NCBI RefSeq assembly: GCF_004151235.1
Contig: NZ_JUIV01000010.1
Location: forward strand, 108,825 to 172,824
Length of the DNA stretch: 64,000 nucleotides
Reading direction: 5' to 3'
From: Flavobacterium anhuiense
GTDB taxonomy: Bacteria; Bacteroidota; Bacteroidia; Flavobacteriales; Flavobacteriaceae
How positions within the stretch are numbered: the first letter of the stretch is position 1; every line of letters begins with the position of its first letter. The translations under genes and the position numbers were made by a program. The notes beneath the pieces were generated by a model. It was not told the DNA's origin and ran no database searches. It saw nothing but the letters and a program-made list of their open reading frames with translations. Below are positions 15,851 to 23,442 of the stretch, piece after piece.

Positions 15851-18670
15851 CTATTTGGTTTTGGGTTTACTGACTTTTTCTTTTCGAATAACTTTATTGT
15901 TTTTTTCATCATAAACAGCAGGGTTAATTTCTTGACCTGTTTTGCTGAATATTTTAATTTTTGGAGCTTCATGCGTTCCAGTAATGACAATTGGAAAACC
16001 AATGATTCCGAAAAGCGGAAGACCTAAACGCATTCTTAGATCCAAAAGTCCGTCAAAGCTTGTAGTTCCTTTTATCGTTGGCCTGAAACTGGCAACACTA
16101 AAGGTAAATGGCTCAATATTTATAAGGTTTTTATCTATAGTCGATTTAATTTCAATTCCTTTCATATCAGGATTATTCAAACCGCTTTGTCCTGTTTTAG
16201 AACTAATTCCGTCAAAAAGTTTCAGTCCTTTTATTTTTACATCACGTAAATTAATCGTTCCGCCACCTTGCATCGATTCATAAATTGGTCCCATATTTCC
16301 GTTCAAATCTCCTTTAACTTTATAATCAACAGAGATTATTCCGTGCGCTTTTTCGGCAGCTGTAACCATATCATGAAACATCGGAATTTCTTTGTAAGCT
16401 CTCTGGACATCAAAGTCTTTTGCCGTAAAATGAGCATCATAATGTGCAGAGGTTGGAGACTCGTCTTTATACAACGCATTAATTCCTAAAACACAGTCAA
16501 TAATACTAAAGGTAATATTTTCTAAGTAAAATCCTTCTTTTTTTACGCCTATTTTTCCGTTTAATTTGTTAAAAACCAATTTGTTGAATTCTATTTTATC
16601 GGCATTGGCATTTAAACTGACATTTAAGTTTTTCGGAATAATGACCACACCGCTCATTTTTGGGTGATCTTCTTTGGCATATTCCACTTCAATATTGCGA
16701 TCTTTGTTTTCGCCTTCTTCAAGTGCCATAAATTCGTCTATATTAATCAGTTTTGATTTTAAGTTGAAATTACCGCTCAAAGTCCCTTTAGATTCTAAAA
16801 AGTAATTAATAGTGTTGAGCAGATAACCATTAATATCAAAATCTGATTTTCCATACGAAGCATTGAATTTTTCAAACCACATTTTTTCGTTTTGAAAACG
16901 GAAATTCCCCTGTTTGATAAAGAATGCTTTCGGAAACAATTCGGATGTAGCTTTTATGTTTTTTAGCAGCAATGTTCCTTTATTGTCGAGTTTATCGTAC
17001 TGACCGGTTGTAGCGTAACTTTGTTTTCCTTTTAATGAAAGATCAGCTTTGGCGTAACCAGTCAAATCAAGGCCTTTTTGCGAGAAAACCTGATAAATTC
17101 TGCCCACATTCAGTTCGCCTTTAATTTTGGCATTATAAGCCAAATCGCTAAAATCGGATAATGTAGCATTGACATAAACTGGATTTCCTTCAAAAACAAA
17201 AGAGAAAGGTGCCACAGCAACGATCAAATCTTGATAGGTTCCCGCTTTATTCAACATATTGGCTATGAAAGTGATATTGGTAATTGGATTTGGATAATAC
17301 TTTGTTTTTAGCCACCCGTCTCGCAAAGAAATACCGCCAATAGTTTTTGGGAATAATTTTTTTGAAGTGCTAAAAAGCCCGCGAGCCTGAATATCGGTTT
17401 TTAATATTCCTTTCAGATCAATATTTTCCAATCCTAAAGCTGCATCTACTGCAGCAAGGTCTAATGCGCCCTTTATGCTTGCATTTATCGACATTTCGCT
17501 TAAACCTTTGCTGTGCAGATAAGCATTAAAATAATCTTTTTCGCCAACTTTAAATTTCAATGTTCTCAGATTAACCATCAATTGTTCGATATCCAAAGAC
17601 GGAAGCAAGGCATTCAAATCCATTTGGAAATCGGTTAAAGGAACGGGAGCATTTTTATAATTTACCGAGCCTTCGTTGATTTTTAAATTAAAAGCCAAGT
17701 TTGGTTTTTGTTTTTTCTGAACATTGTAATTTCCTTTAAAACTAAGAAGCAAATCACTTCTTCCTGAAATTTCTGTTTTTTCAAGCCACGTTAAATATTC
17801 GGGAGGCATTACAGAAAGTAAATCTTTTACGGTTGTATTTTCTGATGCCGCTTTTATATTGATTTTATATCCGTCTCTTAAAATGGAAAATAAACCAGTA
17901 AATTTTAAAGGCAATTTATTGATATGAAGTTCATTTTTTTGAAGAATAAAGGTAAGCGCATGCGTATTGATTCTGGTAATTAAATCGGCACTCACTTTTT
18001 TTCTTCTCAAATAGCCAGTTCGATCATAAAAGAAATCTAGATTATCAATTTTGGCATCGGTTGCAAGGTCAAAAATGTCTTCGCTCAGATTTCCTTTTCC
18101 AACATAATTAAAACCTTTTGCATCAACCAAAATCTTCGCAGAACGATCGTTATATTTTACATGGCAGTTTTGTAAATCAATACGCTCTAGTCGGATAGCT
18201 GTTCCTTCTTCTGGAGCATTCGGATCTTCTTTTTTATTTCTGTCTTCTGGGGCAACATAAATATTATAATTGGCCTGACCTTTTTCGTTAACCATTACAT
18301 TTATTAAAGCATCAGAAACATAAAGTTTATTGATTTTTACTTCATTGTCAAAAAGCAGTCTTTTGATATCAATGCCAAAAGCAACTTGATCCGCCTTTAA
18401 TAATGTATCATTGCTAAATGGTTTAGAACCCGTTAGAGACAAATCATCAAGAGCAACAGTCAATGAAGGGAAATGTGTAAAAAATGAAAGCTTAGATTTG
18501 GTAAATTCCAATTTGGTATCCAGACGTTCGTTCGCAATTTTCTTCACTTCCGAAGCGATTTTTCCAGGAAAAAGCAACGGAATAATAAACAGCAAAAACA
18601 AAATCACCGCAATCGTAATTCCAGTAATTTTTAAAACTTTTAAGGCGGTATGTTTGATTGAACTAGGCAT
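15851..18670 (-). CDS. AsmA-like envelope protein
   Basis: Protein of 939 residues. An N-terminal membrane anchor (residues about 15-35, LKITGITIAVILFLLFIIPLLFP) is followed by an AsmA N-terminal domain (SFFTHFPSLTVALDDLSLTG is typical) and a long, mostly beta periplasmic part. The C-terminal 150 residues carry the AsmA_2-like region (GGGTINLRDVKIKGL, RMRLGLPLFGIIGFPIVITGTHEAPKIKIF). AsmA-type proteins are long grooved bridges thought to carry phospholipid between membranes. Its position behind mlaE-mlaF-mlaD supports a role in the same lipid traffic. A 185-bp gap with a 22-bp inverted repeat separates it from mlaD, so expression may be partly separate. Confidence 0.9.
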   Translation of the reverse strand: MPSSIKHTALKVLKITGITIAVILFLLFIIPLLFPGKIASEVKKIANERLDTKLEFTKSKLSFFTHFPSLTVALDDLSLTGSKPFSNDTLLKADQVAFGIDIKRLLFDNEVKINKLYVSDALINVMVNEKGQANYNIYVAPEDRNKKEDPNAPEEGTAIRLERIDLQNCHVKYNDRSAKILVDAKGFNYVGKGNLSEDIFDLATDAKIDNLDFFYDRTGYLRRKKVSADLITRINTHALTFILQKNELHINKLPLKFTGLFSILRDGYKINIKAASENTTVKDLLSVMPPEYLTWLEKTEISGRSDLLLSFKGNYNVQKKQKPNLAFNLKINEGSVNYKNAPVPLTDFQMDLNALLPSLDIEQLMVNLRTLKFKVGEKDYFNAYLHSKGLSEMSINASIKGALDLAAVDAALGLENIDLKGILKTDIQARGLFSTSKKLFPKTIGGISLRDGWLKTKYYPNPITNITFIANMLNKAGTYQDLIVAVAPFSFVFEGNPVYVNATLSDFSDLAYNAKIKGELNVGRIYQVFSQKGLDLTGYAKADLSLKGKQSYATTGQYDKLDNKGTLLLKNIKATSELFPKAFFIKQGNFRFQNEKMWFEKFNASYGKSDFDINGYLLNTINYFLESKGTLSGNFNLKSKLINIDEFMALEEGENKDRNIEVEYAKEDHPKMSGVVIIPKNLNVSLNANADKIEFNKLVFNKLNGKIGVKKEGFYLENITFSIIDCVLGINALYKDESPTSAHYDAHFTAKDFDVQRAYKEIPMFHDMVTAAEKAHGIISVDYKVKGDLNGNMGPIYESMQGGGTINLRDVKIKGLKLFDGISSKTGQSGLNNPDMKGIEIKSTIDKNLINIEPFTFSVASFRPTIKGTTSFDGLLDLRMRLGLPLFGIIGFPIVITGTHEAPKIKIFSKTGQEINPAVYDEKNNKVIRKEKVSKPKTK

Positions 18671-18746
18671 ATACTTAATTGTAAATTGTGAATTATGAAT
18701 TGTGAATGATGATATACTGGATTTTTAATTTTTCATAATATTTGTT

Positions 18747-18827
18747 TTCCTGAGCGAAGTCGAAGGATCGCATGCTTAATCTATTCTTTGTGTTTTACAG
18801 TGCGTATCCTTCGACTTCGCTCAGGAA
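18747..18827. repeat. Inverted repeat of the CTGAGCGAAGTCGAAGGA family
   Basis: 22-bp perfect arms (18747-18768 and 18806-18827) around a 37-nt loop. Related pairs lie at 29248-29300, 56267-56328 and 57364-57450 and a degenerate one near 41180-41300. As I recall, TGAGCGRAGTCGAAGG elements are widely scattered in Bacteroidota genomes. Sits between mlaD and the AsmA-like gene, inside a same-direction gene row. Confidence 0.8.
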
Positions 18828-18855
18828 GACATAAAATGAGAATTTGAAATTTTTG

Positions 18856-19686
18856 TTATTTTTTCTCGGCTTCTGCTTTTTTAGCCTCTTCCTGTTTTTG
18901 CTTTTCTTCTGCTTTTTTAGCCTCTTCTTGTTTCTCTTGTCTTGCTTCTTGCTTCTCAAGCTTCTCTTTTTTAGCTTCCTCTTGTTTCTCTTTTCTTTCC
19001 TCTTGTTTTTCCTTTTTCTCCTTCTCTTTTTTCTTGAAGTAACCTCTAAATAAGAAATTACTTTTTGCCGCTTCCATGTTTTCGCTGAACCCTTTGGTTC
19101 CGCTTTCTAGATTTGAAAGCGTATTCGAAACGCTATTGGCCATTTTATCATCTTTAACTAATCTTGCCAAAGCACCGTTTCCGTTGTTCATGCTGTGACT
19201 GAAAATGGCTATCTCGTCTGAAATCACGCCAATATTATCAACGCTTTTCTTCACGCTTTTCATAATATCATGCATTTCAATTCCGTCAACAGAAGCAATC
19301 TGTCCGTTATCTTCAATGACTTTTTTGGATTTTGCTCCTGGTGAAATGGTTAGCACTTTGTCTCCCATTAAACCATCTGAACCAATGCTGGCTGTAGCAT
19401 CCGTTTTAATGAATTTTCGAACTTCTTCTTTCATTACTAAAACCACGACTACGGTTGAGTCATTTTTGAGCTGAATTTGTTCTACGGTTCCCACATTAAT
19501 TCCTGAGAAACGAACATTGTTTCCGACCTCTAAACCGCTTACTGTTTTAAATTGAGAAGTAATATGAAAGGTGGATCCGAAGAGATTTTGCTGTTTTCCG
19601 ATAAAATACACCGCCATTATAAAAAGCAGCAAGCCTATCGTTACAAACATTCCTAATTTCCAAGTATATCCAGATTGCTTTTCCAT
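18856..19686 (-). CDS. MlaD family substrate-binding protein with charged tail
   Basis: MCE-domain protein of 276 residues. A membrane anchor at residues about 9-25 (WKLGMFVTIGLLLFIMAVYFIG) precedes the MCE domain at about 35-115 (FKTVSGLEVGNNVRFSGINVGTVEQI and SIGSDGLMGDKVLTISPG). MCE hexamers bind lipid and guide it between inner-membrane ABC transporter and periplasm. The helix following the domain ends at about residue 215, after which a 60-residue tail is made almost only of K, E, Q, A and R in short repeats (KKEKEKKEKQEERKEKQEE and similar). This low-complexity tail is much longer than in E. coli MlaD and its DNA is a run of imperfect repeats. Starts 22 bp after mlaF. Confidence 0.92.
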   Translation of the reverse strand: MEKQSGYTWKLGMFVTIGLLLFIMAVYFIGKQQNLFGSTFHITSQFKTVSGLEVGNNVRFSGINVGTVEQIQLKNDSTVVVVLVMKEEVRKFIKTDATASIGSDGLMGDKVLTISPGAKSKKVIEDNGQIASVDGIEMHDIMKSVKKSVDNIGVISDEIAIFSHSMNNGNGALARLVKDDKMANSVSNTLSNLESGTKGFSENMEAAKSNFLFRGYFKKKEKEKKEKQEERKEKQEEAKKEKLEKQEARQEKQEEAKKAEEKQKQEEAKKAEAEKK

Positions 19687-19708
19687 GATTTCTATTATTT
19701 ATTTTGCT

Positions 19709-20488
19709 TTATTCAAAAAATGAGCGTACCCATTCATCTTCGTCTTTTTCTAATTCTTCGTATGTTCCTTCGGCGTGAATTACACCATCTTTTAAAACCA
19801 CAATTCGGTCAGCAGTCAATTTTGCGCAAGCCATATCGTGTGTAATAATGATTGAAGAAGTCTTTTGTTTATGTTTAATATCAAGAATCAATTCACTGAT
19901 TTCTCTTGATGTTATCGTATCCAAACCCGTTGTGGGTTCATCGTATAAAATGATTTCTGGTTTTAAGATTAGTGTGCGTGCCAGACCAATTCTTTTTCTC
20001 ATACCACCTGAAAGTTCAGAAGGCATTTTGTCAATCGCATCGGCTAAGCCCACATTTTCTAGTGCTTCCATTACTTCATTTTCGACTTCTTGCCTGTTCA
20101 AATCACGTTTGTGTTTTGTCAATGTAAAAGCGAGATTTTCTCTAACGGACATCGAATCGTAAAGTGCACCGCTTTGGAACAAAAATCCGATTCGGACTCT
20201 AATTTCATTCAGCTCGCTTTTTGATATATTAAGAACGTTTTGATCAAAAACTGTAATTTCGCCTTTATCAGGTTCAATCAATCCGACAATACATTTTATG
20301 GTGACAGACTTTCCAGATCCTGAACGTCCTAAAACCACTAAGTCTTCACCTTTGTTCAATGTGAGATTTACGCCTTTTAAAACGGCATTATCTTTACCAA
20401 AAGTTTTATGAAGATCTTTAATCTCTATAATTGGAGTCTGATCTTTCTCTTTTGTTTTGGGTTCTTTATGTAATTTTTCCTTCATCAT
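19709..20488 (-). CDS. MlaF-like ABC transporter ATP-binding protein
   Basis: ABC ATPase of 259 residues that would power lipid movement with MlaE. All motifs are intact: Walker A GRSGSGKS, Q-loop in FLFQSGALYDSMSVRENLAF (this form, with SGALYDSMSV, is typical of MlaF), signature LSGGMRKRIGLAR, Walker B IILYDEPTTGLD and the switch histidine in IIITHDMA. The first 20 residues are a charged extension ahead of the usual start of the domain. The gene begins 1 bp after the end of mlaE, and mlaD follows after 22 bp, so the three are one operon. Confidence 0.95.
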   Translation of the reverse strand: MMKEKLHKEPKTKEKDQTPIIEIKDLHKTFGKDNAVLKGVNLTLNKGEDLVVLGRSGSGKSVTIKCIVGLIEPDKGEITVFDQNVLNISKSELNEIRVRIGFLFQSGALYDSMSVRENLAFTLTKHKRDLNRQEVENEVMEALENVGLADAIDKMPSELSGGMRKRIGLARTLILKPEIILYDEPTTGLDTITSREISELILDIKHKQKTSSIIITHDMACAKLTADRIVVLKDGVIHAEGTYEELEKDEDEWVRSFFE

Positions 20489-20489
20489 T

Positions 20490-21248
20490 TTAAAAGAATA
20501 AATCGGTTATTTGTACAGCGACCATATCAATAATGAAAATGCTTAGCGAGGCCGTTACCACAGCAGAATTGGCAGCTTGTCCCACACTTTCTGTTCCGTT
20601 AGAAGCATTGAATCCCTTGTAGCAGCCAATGATTCCGATGAAAAAGCCAAAAAAGAATGTTTTTAGCGTTGCAGGAAGCAGATCTAAATATTCTAAGGAT
20701 TGAACAATCTGGGTTAGAAATCTGTAAAAATTAACATCTCCATGAATATTAATTCCAACATAACCTCCAATAATTCCTATAGCATCTGCAAAAAAGACAA
20801 GAATAGGAACCATCAGCGTACATGCTAGAACTCTAGTCACCACCAAATAGTTATACGGATTAACGGCTGAAACTTCCATAGCATCAATTTGTTCCGTTAC
20901 TTTCATTGATCCTAATTCAGCTCCAATTCCTGACGAAATTTTTCCTGCACAGATTAAAGCTGTAATTACGGGGGCAATTTCTCTTATCAGCGAAAGTGCA
21001 ACCATTCCTGGAAGCCACGATTCAGCACCAAATTTTACCAACGTTGGACGTGATTGAAGTGTAAGTACCAATCCCATGATAAAACCTGTAATGGCAACCA
21101 GCGGAAGAGATCTATATCCGATGACATAACATTGCTTCAGAAATTCTCTGGTCTCATAAGGCGGAATAAAGACCTCCTTAAAAAACCTTTTGGCGAATAT
21201 CGTGGTCTCTCCAATTTCGGCGAATGTATTTTTAATATTTAGAATCAA
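20490..21248 (-). CDS. MlaE-like ABC transporter permease
   Basis: Inner-membrane permease of 252 residues of the MlaE/YrbE family. Landmarks are the amphipathic N-terminal helix, GYRSLPLVAITGFIMGLVLTLQ, the conserved LIREIAPVITALICAGKISSGIGAELGSMKVTEQIDAMEVSAVNPYNYLVVTR region (read as a family hallmark), and GFFIGIIGCYKGFNASNGTESVGQAANSAVV near the end. It probably forms the membrane core of the phospholipid transporter together with MlaF and MlaD encoded downstream. First gene of the row; 240 bp of upstream sequence separates it from the terminator of the ketosynthase gene. Confidence 0.95.
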   Translation of the reverse strand: MILNIKNTFAEIGETTIFAKRFFKEVFIPPYETREFLKQCYVIGYRSLPLVAITGFIMGLVLTLQSRPTLVKFGAESWLPGMVALSLIREIAPVITALICAGKISSGIGAELGSMKVTEQIDAMEVSAVNPYNYLVVTRVLACTLMVPILVFFADAIGIIGGYVGINIHGDVNFYRFLTQIVQSLEYLDLLPATLKTFFFGFFIGIIGCYKGFNASNGTESVGQAANSAVVTASLSIFIIDMVAVQITDLFF

Positions 21249-21436
21249 AATGGTTCGTTTTATGTGAATGATATAAAATGAAAATCAATTATTTAACAGT
21301 TTTTAGCAACTCGTTAAATTATATATGAAAGTTAGATCAATACTTGTTAAAATGTATTACAAAACTTTTTTTCACCCTTATATAATTTTCATAAACTCAC
21401 AATAATTAAAGTGTATTGGCGTTATGAGCACAAACA

Positions 21437-21468
21437 AAAAATCCCTTTCATAGATGAAAGGGATTTTT
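21437..21468. terminator. Terminator after the ketosynthase gene
   Basis: 14-bp arms (AAAAATCCCTTTCA at 21437-21450 and TGAAAGGGATTTTT at 21455-21468). On the minus strand it follows the ketosynthase stop codon by 23 bp and is followed by a T-run. Confidence 0.85.
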
Positions 21469-21490
21469 AATTGATAGTAATTATATAATG

Positions 21491-22735
21491 CTATTCCTTA
21501 AACTTTTTAAAAATAGAACTGGCTACATGGCCACCAAATCCAAAAGTATTGCTCATAGCATAATTCACTTCTCGTGATTGTGCTTTTCCAAGAGTCAGAT
21601 TAAATTTATTTGCAAAATCCAGTTCTACATTTTCGGTGTTTATGGTTGGCGGCACAATATTCTCTTGAACAGATTTTATGCAGGCAATTGCTTCAATTGC
21701 TCCCGCACCACCAAGTAAATGACCTGTCATTGATTTTGTTGCGCTGATATTTGCATTCGGATTTATCCCAAATACTTTTTCAACAGCTTTTAGTTCGCTT
21801 AAATCGCCAGTAGGAGTAGAAGTTGCATGAGCATTGATGTAATCAATTTTATCTGGTGTAATTCCAGCTTCTTCCAGAGCAAGTTCCATTCCTAGAACAG
21901 CACCTTCTCCCTCAGGATGAGTTCCTGTTAAGTGATAAGCATCAGCGGCTAATCCGCCTCCAACAATCTCGGCTAGAATTACTGCATTTCGTTTTACAGC
22001 ATGTTCATAGCTTTCTAAAATAACAACACCGGCTCCTTCGCCCAAAACAAATCCATCTCTTGTAATATCAAATGGGCGTGAAGCTTTTGTGTAATCATCA
22101 TTTAAAGTAGATAATGCTTTTGAAGCATTAAAGCCTCCAATTGAAGATTCTGAAACAGATGCTTCAGAACCTCCGCTGATGATCATGTCGGCTTTGCCCC
22201 AGCGAATGTAATTAAATGCATCTATAATAGAAGTATTACTGGCAGAACAAGCCGCAGCTGTAGTATAGTTGATTCCTCGAAGTCCATATTTAATAGAAAT
22301 AACTCCTGAAGCTATATTCACAATTCTTTTTGGAATAAAAAATGGACTAAACCTAGGCGATCCATTTCCTAATTTATATTCTCCAAATTGTTCTTCAAAA
22401 GTCGAAATGCCTCCGTCTCCGCAACCCCATATCACACCAATTCTGTTTTTGTTCAAGGTTTCAAAATCGATATTGGCATTTTTTACAGCTTCGTCTGCTG
22501 CATGCAGAGCATATTGTGTAAAAAGATCGTATTTTCTAATTTCATTTTTTTCAAAAATATGCTGGGCATCAAAGTTTTTAACCTCACAGGCAAATTTAGT
22601 TTTGAAATGTGTTGTATCAAATCTTGTTATGGGAGCAGCGCCGCTTACTCCATTTATTAATGAGTTCCAATATTCCTCAACACTATTTCCAATTGGAGTC
22701 ACGGCTCCTAATCCAGTTATTACAACTCTTTTCAT
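21491..22735 (-). CDS. Beta-ketoacyl-ACP synthase II-like enzyme
   Basis: Condensing enzyme of 414 residues with the full FabF-type layout. The catalytic triad falls at positions very close to E. coli FabF: C163 (in TTAAACSASNTS), H303 (NAHATSTPTGD) and H339 (SMTGHLLGGAGA). The region around the active Cys, AAACSASNTS, differs from the housekeeping VTACATGTHN-type, so this is probably a second, specialised ketosynthase. It is encoded with a TetR regulator (TAATG overlap) and not with acyl carrier protein or reductase genes, so it must use partners encoded elsewhere. A role in adjusting fatty acid chain length or making a secondary lipid is inference only. Confidence 0.9.
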   Translation of the reverse strand: MKRVVITGLGAVTPIGNSVEEYWNSLINGVSGAAPITRFDTTHFKTKFACEVKNFDAQHIFEKNEIRKYDLFTQYALHAADEAVKNANIDFETLNKNRIGVIWGCGDGGISTFEEQFGEYKLGNGSPRFSPFFIPKRIVNIASGVISIKYGLRGINYTTAAACSASNTSIIDAFNYIRWGKADMIISGGSEASVSESSIGGFNASKALSTLNDDYTKASRPFDITRDGFVLGEGAGVVILESYEHAVKRNAVILAEIVGGGLAADAYHLTGTHPEGEGAVLGMELALEEAGITPDKIDYINAHATSTPTGDLSELKAVEKVFGINPNANISATKSMTGHLLGGAGAIEAIACIKSVQENIVPPTINTENVELDFANKFNLTLGKAQSREVNYAMSNTFGFGGHVASSIFKKFKE

Positions 22736-23292
22736 TATTTCTTAGGTCTTAATTCTGTTAATATTATTTCTTTTACCAATTCAAAATCATCATCACTTGT
22801 AAGTCTTGAAAGCTGAACAATAGCGACCATATTAGTAATGATCATTATAGCTTTTGTTCTTGGTAACATTTCATAAGCAAATTGGTTAAGTTCTTTTCCC
22901 TCAATTAAAATTTCAGTTAACCAATTAATTACAATTTGGGCAAATGTCTGCAGTTCTACTTTTATGGAGTTATCCAATGTATTTAAGTCTGTCGCTAATG
23001 ATCCTACTATGCAGACTTTATTTTCTCTTTTAATTTGAGTCTGGACTTCTAAGAAGGCTTCAAGTTTTACCAATGGAGATTCATTGGCAACTTTTCTTTT
23101 TAAATCTTCAAATCTTGCAATATGTTCTTTAATTGTCGCCACACCAAGATCTGATTTTGTTGGAAAGTGGTAATGAATAGAAGCGGTTTTTATTCCTATA
23201 TCATTAGAAATATCTTTAAAGCTAAAGGCATTGTAACCTTTATCCCGAATAAATTGATCTGCTTTATCTATAATATTTTCTCTTGTAGTCAT
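22735..23292 (-). CDS. TetR/AcrR family transcriptional regulator
   Basis: Regulator of 185 residues. The N-terminal TetR helix-turn-helix is clear: RENIIDKADQFIRDKGYNAFSFKDISNDIGIKTASIHYHFPTKSDLGVATIKEH (HTH from about residue 28 to 47). I place the start at 23292 (MTTREN), not 30 codons further upstream, because a good -7 box (TATATTTG) lies at 23317-23310 and would fall within a longer gene. The C-terminal ligand domain has Cys in KVCIVGSLA. The stop codon overlaps the start of the ketosynthase gene (TAATG), so the regulator and enzyme are one operon, probably autorepressed through the palindrome in its promoter. Confidence 0.92.
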   Translation of the reverse strand: MTTRENIIDKADQFIRDKGYNAFSFKDISNDIGIKTASIHYHFPTKSDLGVATIKEHIARFEDLKRKVANESPLVKLEAFLEVQTQIKRENKVCIVGSLATDLNTLDNSIKVELQTFAQIVINWLTEILIEGKELNQFAYEMLPRTKAIMIITNMVAIVQLSRLTSDDDFELVKEIILTELRPKK

Positions 23293-23309
23293 AGCAATAA
23301 TTTTTTCAA

Positions 23310-23340
23310 CAAATATACTACCTATTAGTAGATAGGCAAA
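23310..23340 (-). promoter_or_regulatory. Promoter of TetR-ketosynthase operon with embedded operator
   Basis: On the minus strand TTTG (23340-23337), exactly 19 nt, then TATATTTG (23317-23310): a perfect Bacteroidota promoter. The spacer holds the dyad CCTATTAGTAGATAGG (plus strand 23321-23336, arms CCTAT/ATAGG plus nested CTAC/GTAG). A repressor bound here would block RNA polymerase. Confidence 0.75.
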
Positions 23341-23368
23341 TTTATTTTGTTTATTTTTAACAAAACAA

Positions 23369-23397
23369 AAAATCCCTTTCATTAAGAAAGGGATTTT
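23369..23397 (-). terminator. Terminator after glycosyltransferase gene
   Basis: 12-bp stem AAAATCCCTTTC/GAAAGGGATTTT with a 5-nt loop, followed on the minus strand by TTTGTTTTG. It lies 46 bp after the stop codon of the gene ending at 23443. Confidence 0.8.
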
Positions 23398-23442
23398 CAG
23401 GGTTTAAAAAATGAAGTATTTGGTTAGCTTCAGTTTCTTTTC

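Noticed and set aside
18844..19053. Phe/Leu-only plus-strand frame opposite the MlaD tail
   Set aside because: It is the reversed reading of the K/E-rich low-complexity tail and nothing more.
22269..22745. 158-codon frame antisense to the ketosynthase gene
   Set aside because: The opposite strand encodes a complete FabF-type protein with all catalytic residues; the antisense frame has no recognisable domain.
23293..23382. N-terminal extension of the TetR gene
   Set aside because: A start at 23382 would include the consensus promoter and the operator in the coding region; the added residues do not resemble TetR proteins.
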